Positions 35,006 to 45,767 are shown, counted from the first letter of the stretch. The stretch: 64,000 nt of DNA from Proteus appendicitidis (GCF_030271835.1 NZ_CP127389.1:1586001-1650000), one strand, 5' to 3'. The notes: generated from the sequence alone by a model not told the origin. A program made the numbers and translations.

Positions 35006-35446
35006 TTATTGTTGGTTAATATCTTTATTAACGCTGACAGAAATAGCATAGCCTAATAAATAAAGTGCTTGCTCTAGACTATCTACTTTTGAGGTTTGAT
35101 TAATTTCAAGTAAACGCTCTATTTGCGCACTCGTTAAATTCATCTTTCTTGCAAGATCAGATTTTTTTGTCTTTGTTTCTAGCATCGCATTGTGTAATGC
35201 AATCTTTAAGCAGCTAATAAGAGGTAAGTAGACAATAAAATCACTAGCTTGAGCTTTGGATGGCGCTGGAATAGGCAATTTGCTCGCAATAAATTCCTCA
35301 AGACCTACATGTAAAATATCAGAGGCTTCTAGTTCAATATCATCTTCTGTATAAGCAACAGCGTGTATATTATCAAAATCACGGTAGGTAATTTCGTAAG
35401 TTTCACTTTCTTCATCAAAATGAGCGACTGCTGGATAGTTGAACAT
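35006..35446 (-). CDS. HicB family antitoxin without HicA
   Basis: 146 residues from the ATG at 35446 (MFNYPAVAHFDEESETYEIT), which is where the HicB N-terminal fold begins; the upstream 22 codons are not family-like. A C-terminal helix-turn-helix (KSDLARKMNLTSAQIERLLEI) follows, as in DNA-binding HicB antitoxins. No hicA gene lies on either side. A 15-bp tandem repeat sits 70 bases upstream. It probably acts as a stand-alone regulator. Confidence 0.8.
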   Translation of the reverse strand: MFNYPAVAHFDEESETYEITYRDFDNIHAVAYTEDDIELEASDILHVGLEEFIASKLPIPAPSKAQASDFIVYLPLISCLKIALHNAMLETKTKKSDLARKMNLTSAQIERLLEINQTSKVDSLEQALYLLGYAISVSVNKDINQQ

Positions 35447-35515
35447 AAATAGCCTTTTATAAAGTTGAAAACTAGGTTTAACATGAAATTGCACAATATA
35501 ATGTGTTTTCAAAAT

Positions 35516-35545
35516 TCTTGTGTATAGTACTCTTGTGTATAGTAC
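35516..35545. promoter_or_regulatory. Tandem 15-bp repeat upstream of hicB
   Basis: TCTTGTGTATAGTAC occurs twice without a gap (35516-35530, 35531-35545). It lies in the promoter region of the minus-strand hicB gene, and each unit contains part of a GTAC-type dyad, so it is a likely operator. Confidence 0.5.
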
Positions 35546-35780
35546 TAAAGTAAAACTCTATTTATCTATTTGATATTAAATAGTATGTTAAAGATTAAAG
35601 CATATTTATTAAAATTTATCTTCATTTCTTGCTAATGTGAGAAAAAGTGAAGTAGATAGTACATTGCTTGTTGGTTATTAGGTGTTTTTACTGAAATTGA
35701 TTATTGATTTTCGCTAGTTTTTATAGTTAAGAAAAACCATCTTATCAATATTTATAAGGTGTTTTAGAAAGGAGTTATTT

Positions 35781-36518
35781 ATGTACCCCGTTGATTTACA
35801 TGCTCATACTATTGCTAGTACACATGCTTACAGTACAGTTAGTGAATATTTCCAACAAGCTAAAAAGCAGGGAATTCAATTATTTGCAATTACTGATCAT
35901 GGCCCAGATATGGATGATGCACCTCATGAATGGCATTTTTCTAACTTACCGGTGATCCCTCGTATTATTGATGGTGTTGGTATTCTTTATGGTATAGAAG
36001 CGAATATTAAAAATATTAAAGGTGAAACGGATTGTAGTGAGAAAATGAGCAAGAAATTAGATATTGTGCTTGCTGGTTTTCATGATCCAGTCATGAGTTC
36101 ATTAGGTCTTGTTGATAATACAAAAGCGTTAATTGCAACAATCGCTAGTGGCTGTGTTCAAATGATTACACACCCAGGTAATCCGAAATATCCAATAGAT
36201 ATAGCTGAAGTTGCAAAAGCAGCAGCCTCTTACAACGTTGCTTTAGAAATGAATAACTCATCATTTATTCATTCTAGAGTAGGGAGTGAGAAAAATTGTA
36301 TAGAAATAGCGAAAGCAGTACGTGATGCAGGCGGATTAATAGCATTAGGCTCTGACTCACACATTGCTTCTTCACTAGGAAATTTTGATCGAGTATTAGA
36401 AGTATTAGCCCAAATAGATTTTCCACAAGAGCGTATATTAAATGTAACCCCAAGAAGGGTGTTAGATTTTCTAAAATCACACGGTAAAAAAGAGATCCCT
36501 GAATTTAGTCATTTTTAA
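35781..36518 (+). CDS. ycdX: PHP-family phosphatase YcdX
   Basis: 245 residues. Metal ligands of the PHP fold are visible: DLHAHT near the N-terminus, [10 protein letters not shown], the glutamate in [22 protein letters not shown] and LGSDSHIA. This is the E. coli YcdX pattern with a trinuclear zinc site. YcdX has been linked to swarming motility. GGAG precedes the ATG. It shares a terminator with the convergent chemoreceptor gene. Confidence 0.93.
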   Translation: MYPVDLHAHTIASTHAYSTVSEYFQQAKKQGIQLFAITDHGPDMDDAPHEWHFSNLPVIPRIIDGVGILYGIEANIKNIKGETDCSEKMSKKLDIVLAGFHDPVMSSLGLVDNTKALIATIASGCVQMITHPGNPKYPIDIAEVAKAAASYNVALEMNNSSFIHSRVGSEKNCIEIAKAVRDAGGLIALGSDSHIASSLGNFDRVLEVLAQIDFPQERILNVTPRRVLDFLKSHGKKEIPEFSHF

Positions 36519-36541
36519 TATTGGGTTAAATCAGTAAGCAG

Positions 36542-36572
36542 AAAGCTATCCTAAGATTAAGATAGCTTTTAT
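36542..36572. terminator. Bidirectional terminator between ycdX and the chemoreceptor gene
   Basis: AAAGCTATC / GATAGCTTT stem with a 10-nt loop. Confidence 0.8.
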
Positions 36573-36592
36573 GCTGTGGGTAGACTTAACAC

Positions 36593-38191
36593 TTACTGGT
36601 GAAAAACAGTTAATTCTTGTTTTAGTCTATCTGATTGTGTTTGCAATGAATCTAATGAACTAACTAATTCTCGTGTCATTGTTGAGTTAGCTTGTGTTGT
36701 TTGATCTAATTGATTTATTGCATCTTCAATTTGGGCAATACCATTACTTTGTTCATTTGTAGAAATAGAAATATCGTGGATCATTTCATTAATATTTTCA
36801 GTATGTTTAGAAATATCTACCATATTATCGTTTGCGTCCGCAGCTAATTGAAAACACTGATTTATTTTTTTACTTGAATTGGCGACAAGTACTTTTATTT
36901 CCTTTGATGCCAAATTACAGCTAATGGATAATTCTCTTACTTCTTTAGCGACAACCGCAAAACCTTTTCCGTGTTCACCTACTCTTGCTGCTTCTACGGC
37001 GGCATTTAAAGCCAATAGATTTGTTTGGAAGGCAATATTATCGATAGTAGAGGTAATATCGTTTATTTGTTCAGAGAACGTGACAACTTCATGCATATTT
37101 TCAACAACGTTAGCGAGCATTTCATTGCTTTGATGGATCATCGTATCTGTTTTTGTTACTAGCTCACAGGATGCTTGTGTATTTTCTGCATGTTGTTTTG
37201 ATGTAACGCTTAATTGTCGTATTCCTGCTGAGGTTTCGAGTACAGCAGCTGATTGTTGTTCAACACGAATAGCAAGATTATTGTTCATAACAGCAATATC
37301 ATTTAATTCTGAATTAATCAGGCCAGAGCTGTGATTGATGTTATTGACGATTTGTTTTATCTGATCTCGCATTTTTTGAATATTGGCAGTGAGAATGTTT
37401 ATTTCAAATAGACCTTTTGTGGTTACATCGGTCGCTAATTCTCCATTACTAATATCTTCGATATTTTTCATGATAGCGTTTAAAGGTGAAATAAAGTTTT
37501 TTCGTAGTACAACTTGAACTAAGAAAGAAAAGATAACAATTAATATTGAAATGGCGATTAAGCTATAAATAATTTTATCGTACAGTAATTCACCTTCCCC
37601 CAATGAGGCTGTGTAATAGTTTTCTAGCTGTTGATGATAGTTAGTATAGGCTTGCTCAAAATTGTCTTGATAGGTTTGTGTTGGTTGATTTAAATACTCA
37701 TATGTTTTGCCTTGTTCTAGAAAGGCTAAAAATTCAATAAGTGCTGCATTAAGCTCAGTATATTTCTGCTCTAATTGTTGTATATAACTTTGATCTTCAA
37801 CATTATGAGGAAAACTCTTGAAACTTTTCCATCCATTTTCAACGTGTTGAAGTTTTTCTTTAGTTTGTTGCAATAGCGAAGAGATGTCAGTATTGGCGGT
37901 GGCCATTTTATTAATAATTAATAGGTGGCGAGAGCTAGCTCTATTTAAGGTATTACGTGTTTGTAGTAGATTTTCCCAAGTATTATTTAGGAGCGACTGT
38001 TCATGATAGATATTGTTTAGTGTGTTCAAGTTTCTCTTGTAATCATTAACTGAAGAGAGAAATAAAACACAGGCTAGCCCAAGAAGTAAGATTAAAGAGC
38101 CTGTAATAAGCCAAACTAAAGTGGTTGTTTTTAAACTCGACATATTAAAAGAGACGTTTGGCAAATAACGTTGTTTGAAGTTATTAAACAT
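36593..38191 (-). CDS. Methyl-accepting chemotaxis protein
   Basis: 532 residues. TM1 is at about 28-50, followed by a four-helix-bundle-like periplasmic sensor (about 50-205). TM2 is at about 208-230, with HAMP from about 231. The long signalling coiled coil contains the hairpin tip [21 protein letters not shown] and [10 protein letters not shown]. It lacks the C-terminal NWETF-type pentapeptide that tethers CheR/CheB. The ligand is unknown. A sigma-28 promoter lies upstream, so it belongs to the flagellar late class. Confidence 0.93.
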   Translation of the reverse strand: MFNNFKQRYLPNVSFNMSSLKTTTLVWLITGSLILLLGLACVLFLSSVNDYKRNLNTLNNIYHEQSLLNNTWENLLQTRNTLNRASSRHLLIINKMATANTDISSLLQQTKEKLQHVENGWKSFKSFPHNVEDQSYIQQLEQKYTELNAALIEFLAFLEQGKTYEYLNQPTQTYQDNFEQAYTNYHQQLENYYTASLGEGELLYDKIIYSLIAISILIVIFSFLVQVVLRKNFISPLNAIMKNIEDISNGELATDVTTKGLFEINILTANIQKMRDQIKQIVNNINHSSGLINSELNDIAVMNNNLAIRVEQQSAAVLETSAGIRQLSVTSKQHAENTQASCELVTKTDTMIHQSNEMLANVVENMHEVVTFSEQINDITSTIDNIAFQTNLLALNAAVEAARVGEHGKGFAVVAKEVRELSISCNLASKEIKVLVANSSKKINQCFQLAADANDNMVDISKHTENINEMIHDISISTNEQSNGIAQIEDAINQLDQTTQANSTMTRELVSSLDSLQTQSDRLKQELTVFHQ

Positions 38192-38372
38192 GTAATGTTA
38201 TTTCCTTTTTCATAAAAATATAACTGTGTAATTTATTGATTTTAAAGTTCTATTTTTACTTCCTGTAACTGGTATAGACAAAGAATTCAAAAAACAAGTG
38301 AAAATATGTTTTTAGGTCACTCTTTGATTTAATGCCATATATCCTTTTGATTTTTTCAAATACTAAAAAATA

Positions 38373-38399
38373 GTATCGGCATTTTATAAATATTCTTTA
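38373..38399 (-). promoter_or_regulatory. Sigma-28 (FliA) promoter of the chemoreceptor gene
   Basis: The minus strand reads TAAAGAAT, 11 bases, GCCGATAC, very close to the TAAAGTTT-N11-GCCGATAA consensus. It lies about 180 bases upstream of the chemoreceptor ATG. The rest of 38400-38893 is AT-rich with no gene, apart from a CGGAAGG/CCTTCCG hairpin at 38792-38813. Confidence 0.75.
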
Positions 38400-38893
38400 T
38401 GCTTATTTATTGTTCTTATTTATAAATTTATTAAATGTATTGGTTGGTTTTATAACACTTTGATTTTTAATTAATTTTTCTTAAATATTAAAAGTTAAAG
38501 ATAAAGAATAAAAATGATATAAAAGATACCATCTTAGTAGATGATGGTTAACCTGTTGATTTATTATTAACTTTATGTAATTTACTCGGTTGTTTTTAAA
38601 CAATTAGATTTAAGTATTGTAAGTGTTTCTATTTATAAAATAAAAAAGTAATAATGATTAAAACAGCAATAAATTAAATTAATTTTTGTTTATTTAATAG
38701 AATAAATAAGAGAGCTTAAAGTTATAAATAAGAGAATGATAAAAAAAGGGTAGTAGAGAAAAAATAAGAAAGCAGACGAAATCTCTATAAACGGAAGGTT
38801 TATAACCCTTCCGCTTATAAGTAAAGATCATATCGATAATGATCCTAAGAATGCATGAAAATGTCACATAAAATTAAAGATAAAAACAATCAG

Positions 38894-39493
38894 CTAAAGC
38901 GAAATACCAGAGAATGACATAAAACCAAGAGACATTAACCCTACTGTGATAAATGTGATCCCTAATCCTCTCAATCCTTTTGGAATATTTGAATATTTCA
39001 TTTTTTCACGTAAACCTGAGAGGGCGATAATCGCAAGTAACCAACCGATGCCACATCCTGCACCATATATCACTGATTCCGTAAAGGTGTAATCACGTTC
39101 AACCATAAAAATGGTGGCACCAAAGATAGCGCAATGAATAGTCAATAAAGGCAAAAAAATCCCTAATGAGTGATAAAGTGAAGGGATAAATTTATCTAAA
39201 AACATTTCTAAAATTTGAACAAGTGCCGCTAAAACACCAATAAAAGTGATATATCTAAGAAAGCTAAGATCAATACCTTCAACTATCGCGTCTTTCTTTA
39301 GAATAAAATGATAGATTAAGTTATTGATAGGTGTGGCAATAATAAGTAAAACAGTAACAGTAAGACCTAGTTTTAATGAGGTTTTTACTTCTTTAGAAAC
39401 AGCAAGAAAAGTACACATTCCTAAAAAGAAACTTAATGCCATATTCTCAACAAAAGTCGCCTTAATAAAGATATTAAGGTAATTTTCAAGCAT
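38894..39493 (-). CDS. nqrE: Lone NqrE/RnfA-type membrane subunit, NqrE-like
   Basis: 199 residues with six membrane helices. It follows NqrE of the sodium-translocating NADH:quinone reductase closely: [21 protein letters not shown], the conserved [10 protein letters not shown] cysteine segment, [16 protein letters not shown] and [25 protein letters not shown] precedes the ATG. No other nqr gene is on either side, so it is an isolated copy; whether a complete operon exists elsewhere cannot be seen here. Confidence 0.88.
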   Translation of the reverse strand: MLENYLNIFIKATFVENMALSFFLGMCTFLAVSKEVKTSLKLGLTVTVLLIIATPINNLIYHFILKKDAIVEGIDLSFLRYITFIGVLAALVQILEMFLDKFIPSLYHSLGIFLPLLTIHCAIFGATIFMVERDYTFTESVIYGAGCGIGWLLAIIALSGLREKMKYSNIPKGLRGLGITFITVGLMSLGFMSFSGISL

Positions 39494-39832
39494 AAACCCT
39501 CCTATTAATATATTTTTTTACTAATTCTATTAAAAACAGCGCATTAATATAAGTGGTATCGCAAAAATATCTTTAAAATTAGATCTAAATGACATTTTTT
39601 GACTAAGAGTAAGATTTATTTGAGATAAGAAAAGTAAAATTTGGGGATAAATGTAATAAATGTGGCATTCAAATAAATTTTATATTTAAAGCTTCATTTT
39701 TTGTTTTTATTCGGTAAGGCAAAAAAAGAGTTAGAAACGACAAAACACCAATATCTGTTGATAGCATATCGGTGCTTAGGTGAGAACGTTTTTAATTATT
39801 TTTATAGAGATGTTTAGACTGAATAAATTTGT

Positions 39833-40384
39833 TTATGATTTGAGGGTGTTTAACATAAGTGTTTTATAGTTATTTTTCTCGAGATCTTTTTCTGTAAATC
39901 CGAATCTTGCGGCTAAATGTCTTAATTGATCAGTGTAGAGTGGGAGTTTGCTTTGGTCGTCCGTCATGATAGCAAACTCGGCAAAAGAGCCTAATTTATC
40001 TAGTTTATCAATTGTGATATGAAACTTATCTAGAAAATAGATTTCTCTTGATTTTGTATAATTGAGAATGCAATGGTAGCCAAGTGTCGTAAACATAGAG
40101 ACTGTTTTTTCTGCATCTTCGATGCGAACAGCTTCACATTGTGATAAATCAGGACCTTTAACGATAAGAAGATTTATTCCTGAGGGTAGCATTTTTCTTA
40201 TACATAAACTGATAGTTGGAGTTGAAAACCCAGTATTATTATGTTCCATATACCAATCTGTTTCTTTATTCTCAGGTGTAAATAATGTGGCTCCTGATTT
40301 TGTTAATTCATAAATAAAACTCTTTGGATTTTGAAGGTGATATTTTAGTTCGGCTTCAAATTTACCTTGAAAGTGTTCAGACAT
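39833..40384 (-). CDS. cyaB: Class IV adenylate cyclase (CYTH domain)
   Basis: 183 residues from the ATG at 40384 (MSEHFQGKFEAELKY); the upstream codons are not family-like. The E-x-E-x-K signature of CYTH tunnel enzymes is at residues about 10-14. Further charged strands follow (SLCIRKMLPSGINLLIVKGP, YFLDKFHITIDKLDKLGSFAEFAIM). It matches AC-IV enzymes of Aeromonas and Yersinia, which make cAMP from ATP. Physiological cyclase activity is not established in most hosts. Monocistronic. Confidence 0.88.
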   Translation of the reverse strand: MSEHFQGKFEAELKYHLQNPKSFIYELTKSGATLFTPENKETDWYMEHNNTGFSTPTISLCIRKMLPSGINLLIVKGPDLSQCEAVRIEDAEKTVSMFTTLGYHCILNYTKSREIYFLDKFHITIDKLDKLGSFAEFAIMTDDQSKLPLYTDQLRHLAARFGFTEKDLEKNNYKTLMLNTLKS

Positions 40385-40588
40385 ACGTTTTCCCCAATTT
40401 AGCGTTAATGAATTATAGCGCATTAACAAGGTGTTCTTCTGAGATAAAAACGAATTTTTAGTGTGATTTCATTATTTTCTATTTTAGTAAGTTAGATAAG
40501 AATATTTAAATAGAGTAATGAATATAATTACTATGAAATAAGGCGAAGAGGATATGGTGTGATTAAAAAAGAAAGACATAAGGGAAAA

Positions 40589-40614
40589 TAAAAGGGGCAA
40601 TGCCCCCTTTATTA
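40589..40614. terminator. Terminator of the DUF2628 gene
   Basis: AAAAGGGGCA/TGCCCCCTTTT-type stem with T-rich flanks, directly after the minus-strand stop at 40615. Confidence 0.75.
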
Positions 40615-40995
40615 TTACAGAACACCTTCAAACGGGTTCCAACTTTGATCATTTTTGGTTTCTTTTAAGTAGTATGCATAGTTGGCTGTTATAGCCCATA
40701 AAATGTTAACTGCGATACCTACCGCATTGATAACACCATTGTTTACAGGTAAAAAACCAATAATAGTAAAAATGGCGATATTAATAGCAAATAATGTTAA
40801 TGCTTTGCGCCATAAACCTAAAATAAGGAAGTAAATAAAGCCAAAGAAAAATGCCCAGATATTCATTCCAATAAGAATACGTTTACCAAAGGAGAGTTCT
40901 TTATAAGCAGCTTTAAATTCTGGTGTTTTAGGTGAACCATATTTATCAAAAAATGAAAAACGCTCTTGCCATTTTTCAGAAAGTTCTTTATTCAT
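40615..40995 (-). CDS. DUF2628 membrane protein
   Basis: 126 residues from the ATG at 40995 (AAGGAATT upstream). The soluble N-terminus WQERFSFFDKYGSPKTPEFK is followed by two or three membrane helices (ILIGMNIWAFFFGFIYFLILG and ALTLFAINIAIFTIIGF) and the end NPFEGVL. This is the usual DUF2628 layout. Function unknown; monocistronic. Confidence 0.82.
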   Translation of the reverse strand: MNKELSEKWQERFSFFDKYGSPKTPEFKAAYKELSFGKRILIGMNIWAFFFGFIYFLILGLWRKALTLFAINIAIFTIIGFLPVNNGVINAVGIAVNILWAITANYAYYLKETKNDQSWNPFEGVL

Positions 40996-41310
40996 TTTAA
41001 TTCCTTTTACTCTGTTGATTAAATTTAGCATTAATAGAAAAGTATCTTTACATAATTTAACATTACGAACAATATAAATTTATTAAGAGATTATCGATGT
41101 AAGTGATTATATAAAAAGTATTAAAGTGAGTGTGTTTCCAGTCATTTTTTAATAATTATCTTATTGCTTCAGAATATATTTTTAATGACCACTCTTAAAA
41201 GTAAACATGATAAAATAAAATATCATTTTGAATGGATTTTATGGTGAAAAGAATAAGAAATCTGGTTTATGGCGAATACCAGATTTCTTATAAAAGTAGG
41301 GCGTGGGTAA

Positions 41311-41745
41311 TTAACGTACGACTAATACAGATGATTCTGCGTAACTAACCACTGAAGATGCGGTAGAACCTAGAAGATAAGTTTTCATACCAGGATTACG
41401 AGAACCAATGACAATCAACTCTGCTTGGATTTTTTTTGCGGTTTCTAAAATTTTATCCCGAGGATTACCTATAGACACGTAAAATTGCGTTGTACTATTG
41501 GGGATATCAATGTGTGATAAATTTTCTTTTAGTGTGGATAATGCAATTTCAATACGTTGTTTATCACTTGCTAGTCTATCTTGGCCTGCGAATGCAAATC
41601 CAACAAAAGACTCATAACTTGGAATGACTGATAAAAAATGAATATTCAATTTGTCAGCGACAGACAATGCTTTTAGATGAGACACAACCTTGTCCAACAA
41701 ACCAAGCTCTGTAAAATCAACGGGTACTAACACTGTTTTTGTCAT
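41311..41745 (-). CDS. uspF: Universal stress protein UspF/UspG type
   Basis: 144 residues. VLVPVDF at the start, the ATP-binding loop pattern (VIGSRNPGMKTYLLGSTASSVV) and the final ESSVLVVR are diagnostic. It resembles E. coli UspF most closely. It is thought to act in stress resistance and adhesion/motility balance. GGAGC lies before the ATG. The 700 bases upstream (41746-42447) hold no gene on either strand. Confidence 0.88.
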   Translation of the reverse strand: MTKTVLVPVDFTELGLLDKVVSHLKALSVADKLNIHFLSVIPSYESFVGFAFAGQDRLASDKQRIEIALSTLKENLSHIDIPNSTTQFYVSIGNPRDKILETAKKIQAELIVIGSRNPGMKTYLLGSTASSVVSYAESSVLVVR

Positions 41746-42447
41746 AGTGGCTCCTAATTAACCTTTTATTATGATTAGGGCTTTAATATTAATTTTTTGT
41801 GCATACAAATATGAGTTACCTACTAATCTTATCAGTCAAAATGAAAAACTGCACAAAAATTGAAATTATTTTTATTTTTTGAGAGTTATGTATTTTTTTA
41901 TATGAAAAAAAATGAAAAAAGCTGCTGTCTGAAAAAACTAATATGTAGCAATATCAAATAGAAATCATAAAAAATAAGAAATGATAATAAGTAATAGAGG
42001 GATATTTTATTTTTCTAATGACGAATATTGTAAATATTACTTCCCATATGTTTATTGATATATTAAAAAGCTTATTTTTGAATATTTTCCAATAAGTGAA
42101 ATATTATTTTCATTTAATGTTAATCTTAATTAACTTGACTATAAAGAGAAATCAATAAATATTAAAACTAAAGAAAAAAAGCCAGTGGTTAAATGTTATA
42201 TCTATGGTTTTCAATGTGTTAGGTAATTAATCACAATAATTAAATACATATTTAGCCTTAATGATAATAAGTGCTATTTCGCTTTTAAATAGTATAAAAA
42301 GCATATTACAAATGAGATTGGTTTTTATTTTTATTACGGCTAATTAATTGAAGAAAATATATAAAACCACACTTAAATAACTATATTTTTATTTTTAACT
42401 GTGCATAATATCCATAATGTTAATTTTCATCGTAAGGAACGTAAAAT

Positions 42448-42951
42448 ATGTTACATCAAGATATGATCAATAAATTGAATGAACAGCTAAACTTAGAGTT
42501 TTATTCGGCAAATCTGTATTTGCAAATGAGTGCTTGGTGCGACGATAAAGGATTTGATGGTGCAGCTAAATTTTTAAAAGCTCACTCTCGTGAAGAAATG
42601 GAACATATGCACCGTTTATTTGATTACTTAAGTGATACAGGTGCAATGCCTTTATTGGGTGCGATTGAAGCGCCACCTGCTGAGTTTTCATCATTATCTG
42701 AATTGTTCGATAAAACTTACGAACATGAAAAACATATTACATCTGAGATTAATAAATTAGCACATGTTGCAATGACAACTCAGGATTATTCAACATTTAA
42801 CTTCTTACAATGGTATGTTGCAGAGCAGCATGAAGAAGAAAAATTATTCAAATCAATCCTTGATAAATTAGCAATGGTGGGTGACAGTGGAAAAGCTTTA
42901 TTCTTGTTAGATAAAGATCTGAACACATTATCAACATCTGCTCATGTCTAA
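42448..42951 (+). CDS. ftnA: Ferritin FtnA
   Basis: 167 residues. The four-helix ferritin fold with ferroxidase ligands is visible: [14 protein letters not shown] (E17), [15 protein letters not shown] (E50, H53), [10 protein letters not shown] (E94) and [13 protein letters not shown] (Q127, E130). It stores iron as ferric mineral in the cytoplasm. AAGGAA precedes the ATG. A terminator follows. Confidence 0.95.
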   Translation: MLHQDMINKLNEQLNLEFYSANLYLQMSAWCDDKGFDGAAKFLKAHSREEMEHMHRLFDYLSDTGAMPLLGAIEAPPAEFSSLSELFDKTYEHEKHITSEINKLAHVAMTTQDYSTFNFLQWYVAEQHEEEKLFKSILDKLAMVGDSGKALFLLDKDLNTLSTSAHV

Positions 42952-42997
42952 TTATTAATAAAGCTTGAGATAGACTAAGTTAATAAATGAATTATTG

Positions 42998-43031
42998 CGC
43001 TCTGCTGTGAATGAATAGCAGGGCGTTTTTT
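42998..43031 (+). terminator. ftnA terminator
   Basis: CGCTCTGCT / AGCAGGGCG stem (one G-U pair) followed by T6. Confidence 0.85.
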
Positions 43032-43400
43032 ATTCTGCTATATTGCCATTTCCTCCCTTTCTATTGTTGCTATTCTTATCTTTTATTTCTTCCCTTATTT
43101 GCATTGTCTGTTTTTTATCCTAAAAATGACCTATCCCATACTATTTATACTGAGTGATTATTTTACTTTTAGTTGTATTTGGTTATGTATTGAACTGTTT
43201 AGACTGTCAATATGGGTATTATATTTTCTCAAAGTGTAAAAATGGGTGATATTTGAAACAGAAACTGGTCTAAATAACATATATTTTGAGTGCTAGTTCA
43301 CAACCTTTTATTTCTAATATCAAGAAGCGAAGATCTTGACGTAAATTTGCTATAAAATATTTTCATAAATAAAAAATCACCTGTAATTTAAGAGGTTATT

Positions 43401-43793
43401 ATGTCATTAAATACACTTAAAACATCTTGGGGTAAATTATCGGCTATTGCTGTTTTATTCCTTGGTATGTCATGTCAACAAGCCTTAGCTCATGCACACT
43501 TAAAATCACAGTTACCTGCTGAAGGTGCTGCGATTGAACAAGCGCAAGCGCCTAAAGTTATCACATTAGATTTCTCTGAAGGTATTGAATTAGCCTTTAG
43601 TAAAATCAAGGTCACGAATAGCGACGGTAAAGAAATTACCGTAGGAAAACTGAGTTTAGACCCGGTTAATAACACTAAATTATTACTGCCTTTAGAAAGT
43701 GATTTAGCAGAAGGTGATTATTTAGTTAATTGGAGCGTTGTTTCTGTTGATGGGCACAAGACAAAAGGTTCTTATCAATTTAGTGTAAAATAA
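43401..43793 (+). CDS. yobA: Copper resistance protein CopC/YobA
   Basis: 130 residues. A signal peptide ends at QQALA and the mature protein begins HAHLKSQLPAEGA, providing the N-terminal copper-binding histidine. The second ligand set is VDGHKTKGSYQF near the C-terminus. It is a periplasmic copper-binding protein that works with the downstream CopD. Its stop codon overlaps the copD start (TAATG), so the two are coupled. Confidence 0.92.
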   Translation: MSLNTLKTSWGKLSAIAVLFLGMSCQQALAHAHLKSQLPAEGAAIEQAQAPKVITLDFSEGIELAFSKIKVTNSDGKEITVGKLSLDPVNNTKLLLPLESDLAEGDYLVNWSVVSVDGHKTKGSYQFSVK

Positions 43794-44689
43794 TGACACC
43801 TGAAGACGTTTATATTTTATGCCGTTTTTTCCATTTTGTGGCAGTCATGTTTATGTTCGGACTGAGCTTCTCGGCTGCCATTCTTGCAAAAGATAAGTTC
43901 ATTCCTCTTATTCAAGTTCGTTTGCGCCCCGCATTAGCCATTAGTACGGTCACTGTCTTTATTACGACTTATTTATGGATGATTGTGCAATCCGGTATTA
44001 TGGGGGATGGATGGGAAGATGCTTGGTCATTTGAAATATGGAAAGTGGTATTAGGGACTTCGTTTGGTCAAGTTTGGCAATGGCAATTGGCATTAGCAAC
44101 GGTTGCATTAGCCGTTTTATTTATACACCAACGTTATATTCGTAATATTTCTTTATTAATTGTTGCTTCAATTATGTTGATCTTACATGCATCTATTGGT
44201 CATGGTGCCATGTTTACAGGATCAGAAGCGATATTTTATAAAGTTAATCAAAGCATTCATCTTATTAGTGCCGCCTATTGGTTTGGTGGTTTATGGCCAT
44301 TTGTCGCTTGTTTGCAATTTTTACGGAATAAAGACGAGCTTGTGGATGGAATGATCAAACCTATTATTGGTACAATGAAGCGGTTTTCACTTTTTGGTCA
44401 TATTGCTGTTTTATTGGTTATTATTACCGGTATTATCAGTGCTGTTATGTTAATTCCAGGATGGCCAGCAGTACAGTTATCATCTGAATATCAAAGTATG
44501 TTATGGCTTAAAATTAGCTTAGTGGTGTTAATGCTTGTCCTAGCTGTAATCAATCGCTATGTCTTAGTTCCTCATATCCGTAAGAAAAATAACTTTCAAT
44601 GGTTGCTAGTAAATAGTTGGTTTGAGCTATTACTTGGAACAATGGTTATTTTTGCTGTAGCTATCTTTGCGATTAACTCACCTGTATAG
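43793..44689 (+). CDS. yebZ: Copper resistance membrane protein CopD/YebZ
   Basis: 298 residues with eight hydrophobic segments. Conserved histidines occur in CRFFHFVAVMFMFG, LHASIGHGAM and IHLISAAYWFGGLW. It follows copC directly and is followed by yebY 47 bases later, the E. coli order yobA-yebZ-yebY. Together they are thought to bring copper into the cytoplasm or balance it. Confidence 0.92.
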   Translation: MTPEDVYILCRFFHFVAVMFMFGLSFSAAILAKDKFIPLIQVRLRPALAISTVTVFITTYLWMIVQSGIMGDGWEDAWSFEIWKVVLGTSFGQVWQWQLALATVALAVLFIHQRYIRNISLLIVASIMLILHASIGHGAMFTGSEAIFYKVNQSIHLISAAYWFGGLWPFVACLQFLRNKDELVDGMIKPIIGTMKRFSLFGHIAVLLVIITGIISAVMLIPGWPAVQLSSEYQSMLWLKISLVVLMLVLAVINRYVLVPHIRKKNNFQWLLVNSWFELLLGTMVIFAVAIFAINSPV

Positions 44690-44736
44690 ATTGTTATATA
44701 ATCGAAAAAACCTAATTTCTTAAGTGAGACATCCAC

Positions 44737-45081
44737 ATGAAACGTTTTTTACTAGCAGGAATGTTAATGCTTTTTTCTTTTCAGGCATTCTCTGCAGCAC
44801 CTATTTCAACGGTCAGTAAGCTTCAATTTGGTGACGATTGGCCATTTACTCGAGAAGAAGTGATGCTTAATTGCCGTGCTGATGGTGCTTGGTTTGTGAT
44901 TAATCCAGCAACACTGATGCAGTATCCACTTAATGAAATTGCAATGAAACAAATGGAAAGTGGAAAAGTAAAAGCACAGCTAATTGATATTATTTTACTG
45001 CCAGATCCTAATGTACCTGAAAAGAAAAAATCAGTAGAAGTGATACAGAATGCGATTAAGTCACTCTGTGAGAGTAATTAA
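44737..45081 (+). CDS. yebY: YebY family periplasmic protein (DUF2511)
   Basis: 114 residues. A signal peptide (1-19, ending QAFSA) is followed by [22 protein letters not shown] and a second cysteine near the end (SLCESN), as in DUF2511. It is the third gene of the copper operon; YebY is implicated in copper handling with CopCD. Confidence 0.9.
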   Translation: MKRFLLAGMLMLFSFQAFSAAPISTVSKLQFGDDWPFTREEVMLNCRADGAWFVINPATLMQYPLNEIAMKQMESGKVKAQLIDIILLPDPNVPEKKKSVEVIQNAIKSLCESN

Positions 45082-45332
45082 TCAAGTGATTGATAATATG
45101 ACTAAGATTTTTTATTTTTATCATACTGATTTAAATAATAAAAATTAAAAATAAAGATTTTTTGAATAGAAAGTGGTGTGCTATTAGGTTGTTTACTGGA
45201 TCTTTACATATTGTTAGCTAATATTTAACAGTAGGTTGTGAGATAGAAAAGTTTGAGTTAGTCCTCGATCTTTGTTTATGCAGTAATCAGCAATTACTTT
45301 TTAGCGCACGGCTCGCAATGAGCCATTTCCCT

Positions 45333-45364
45333 AAGCCAGATAAATGATTTATCTGGCTTTTTTT
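45333..45364. terminator. Terminator between yebY and yebV
   Basis: AAGCCAGATAAAT / ATTTATCTGGCTT, a 13-bp stem with T-run on the plus strand. A second small hairpin (GGCTC/GAGCC) lies at 45310-45324. Confidence 0.85.
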
Positions 45365-45388
45365 ATGTTATTTCGCTTTAGCATCTCG

Positions 45389-45631
45389 TTATGCCACTTT
45401 TAAAATCCAGTGGTGGCTATCTTTATCATAAGCATGACGATAGAGCAGAATATTTTTATCTTTCAATTGGGCTGGAATACTTGTGTTTTCATCCCATCCA
45501 TCTAATTGCATGCAAAATTCTTTGTCATAATCACATGGAATATGAATATAAGTTAATTGGTTATCAGAAGAGTGTTTCAAAGTAATATCTTCAATTTCAT
45601 AGCAAGCAATTTTCAACGTTGTCTTTTTCAT
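45389..45631 (-). CDS. yebV: YebV family protein
   Basis: 80 residues. It aligns by eye to E. coli YebV: KIACYEIEDITL, HIPCDYDKEFCMQLDGWDENTSIPA, then LLYRHAYDKDSHHWILK. It is a small cytoplasmic protein of unknown function. In E. coli it lies beside rsmF next to yebT; here rsmF is missing between the two. Confidence 0.85.
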   Translation of the reverse strand: MKKTTLKIACYEIEDITLKHSSDNQLTYIHIPCDYDKEFCMQLDGWDENTSIPAQLKDKNILLYRHAYDKDSHHWILKVA

Positions 45632-45767
45632 AAATAAAGCTCCAGATTAAGCGATGATGTATTTTGTTGTATTCTGTTGGTGGCATTTATTTTACAGAAT
45701 GCTTTTTGACCGAACAAAATTAAGCATAGTATAAATGGAATCTATTTCCAAAATTTTTTTTGGAAAT

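Noticed and set aside
42240..42290. Fur box upstream of ftnA
   Set aside because: AATGATAATAAG-type stretches occur, but the dyad is incomplete and such sequences are common in this AT-rich DNA.
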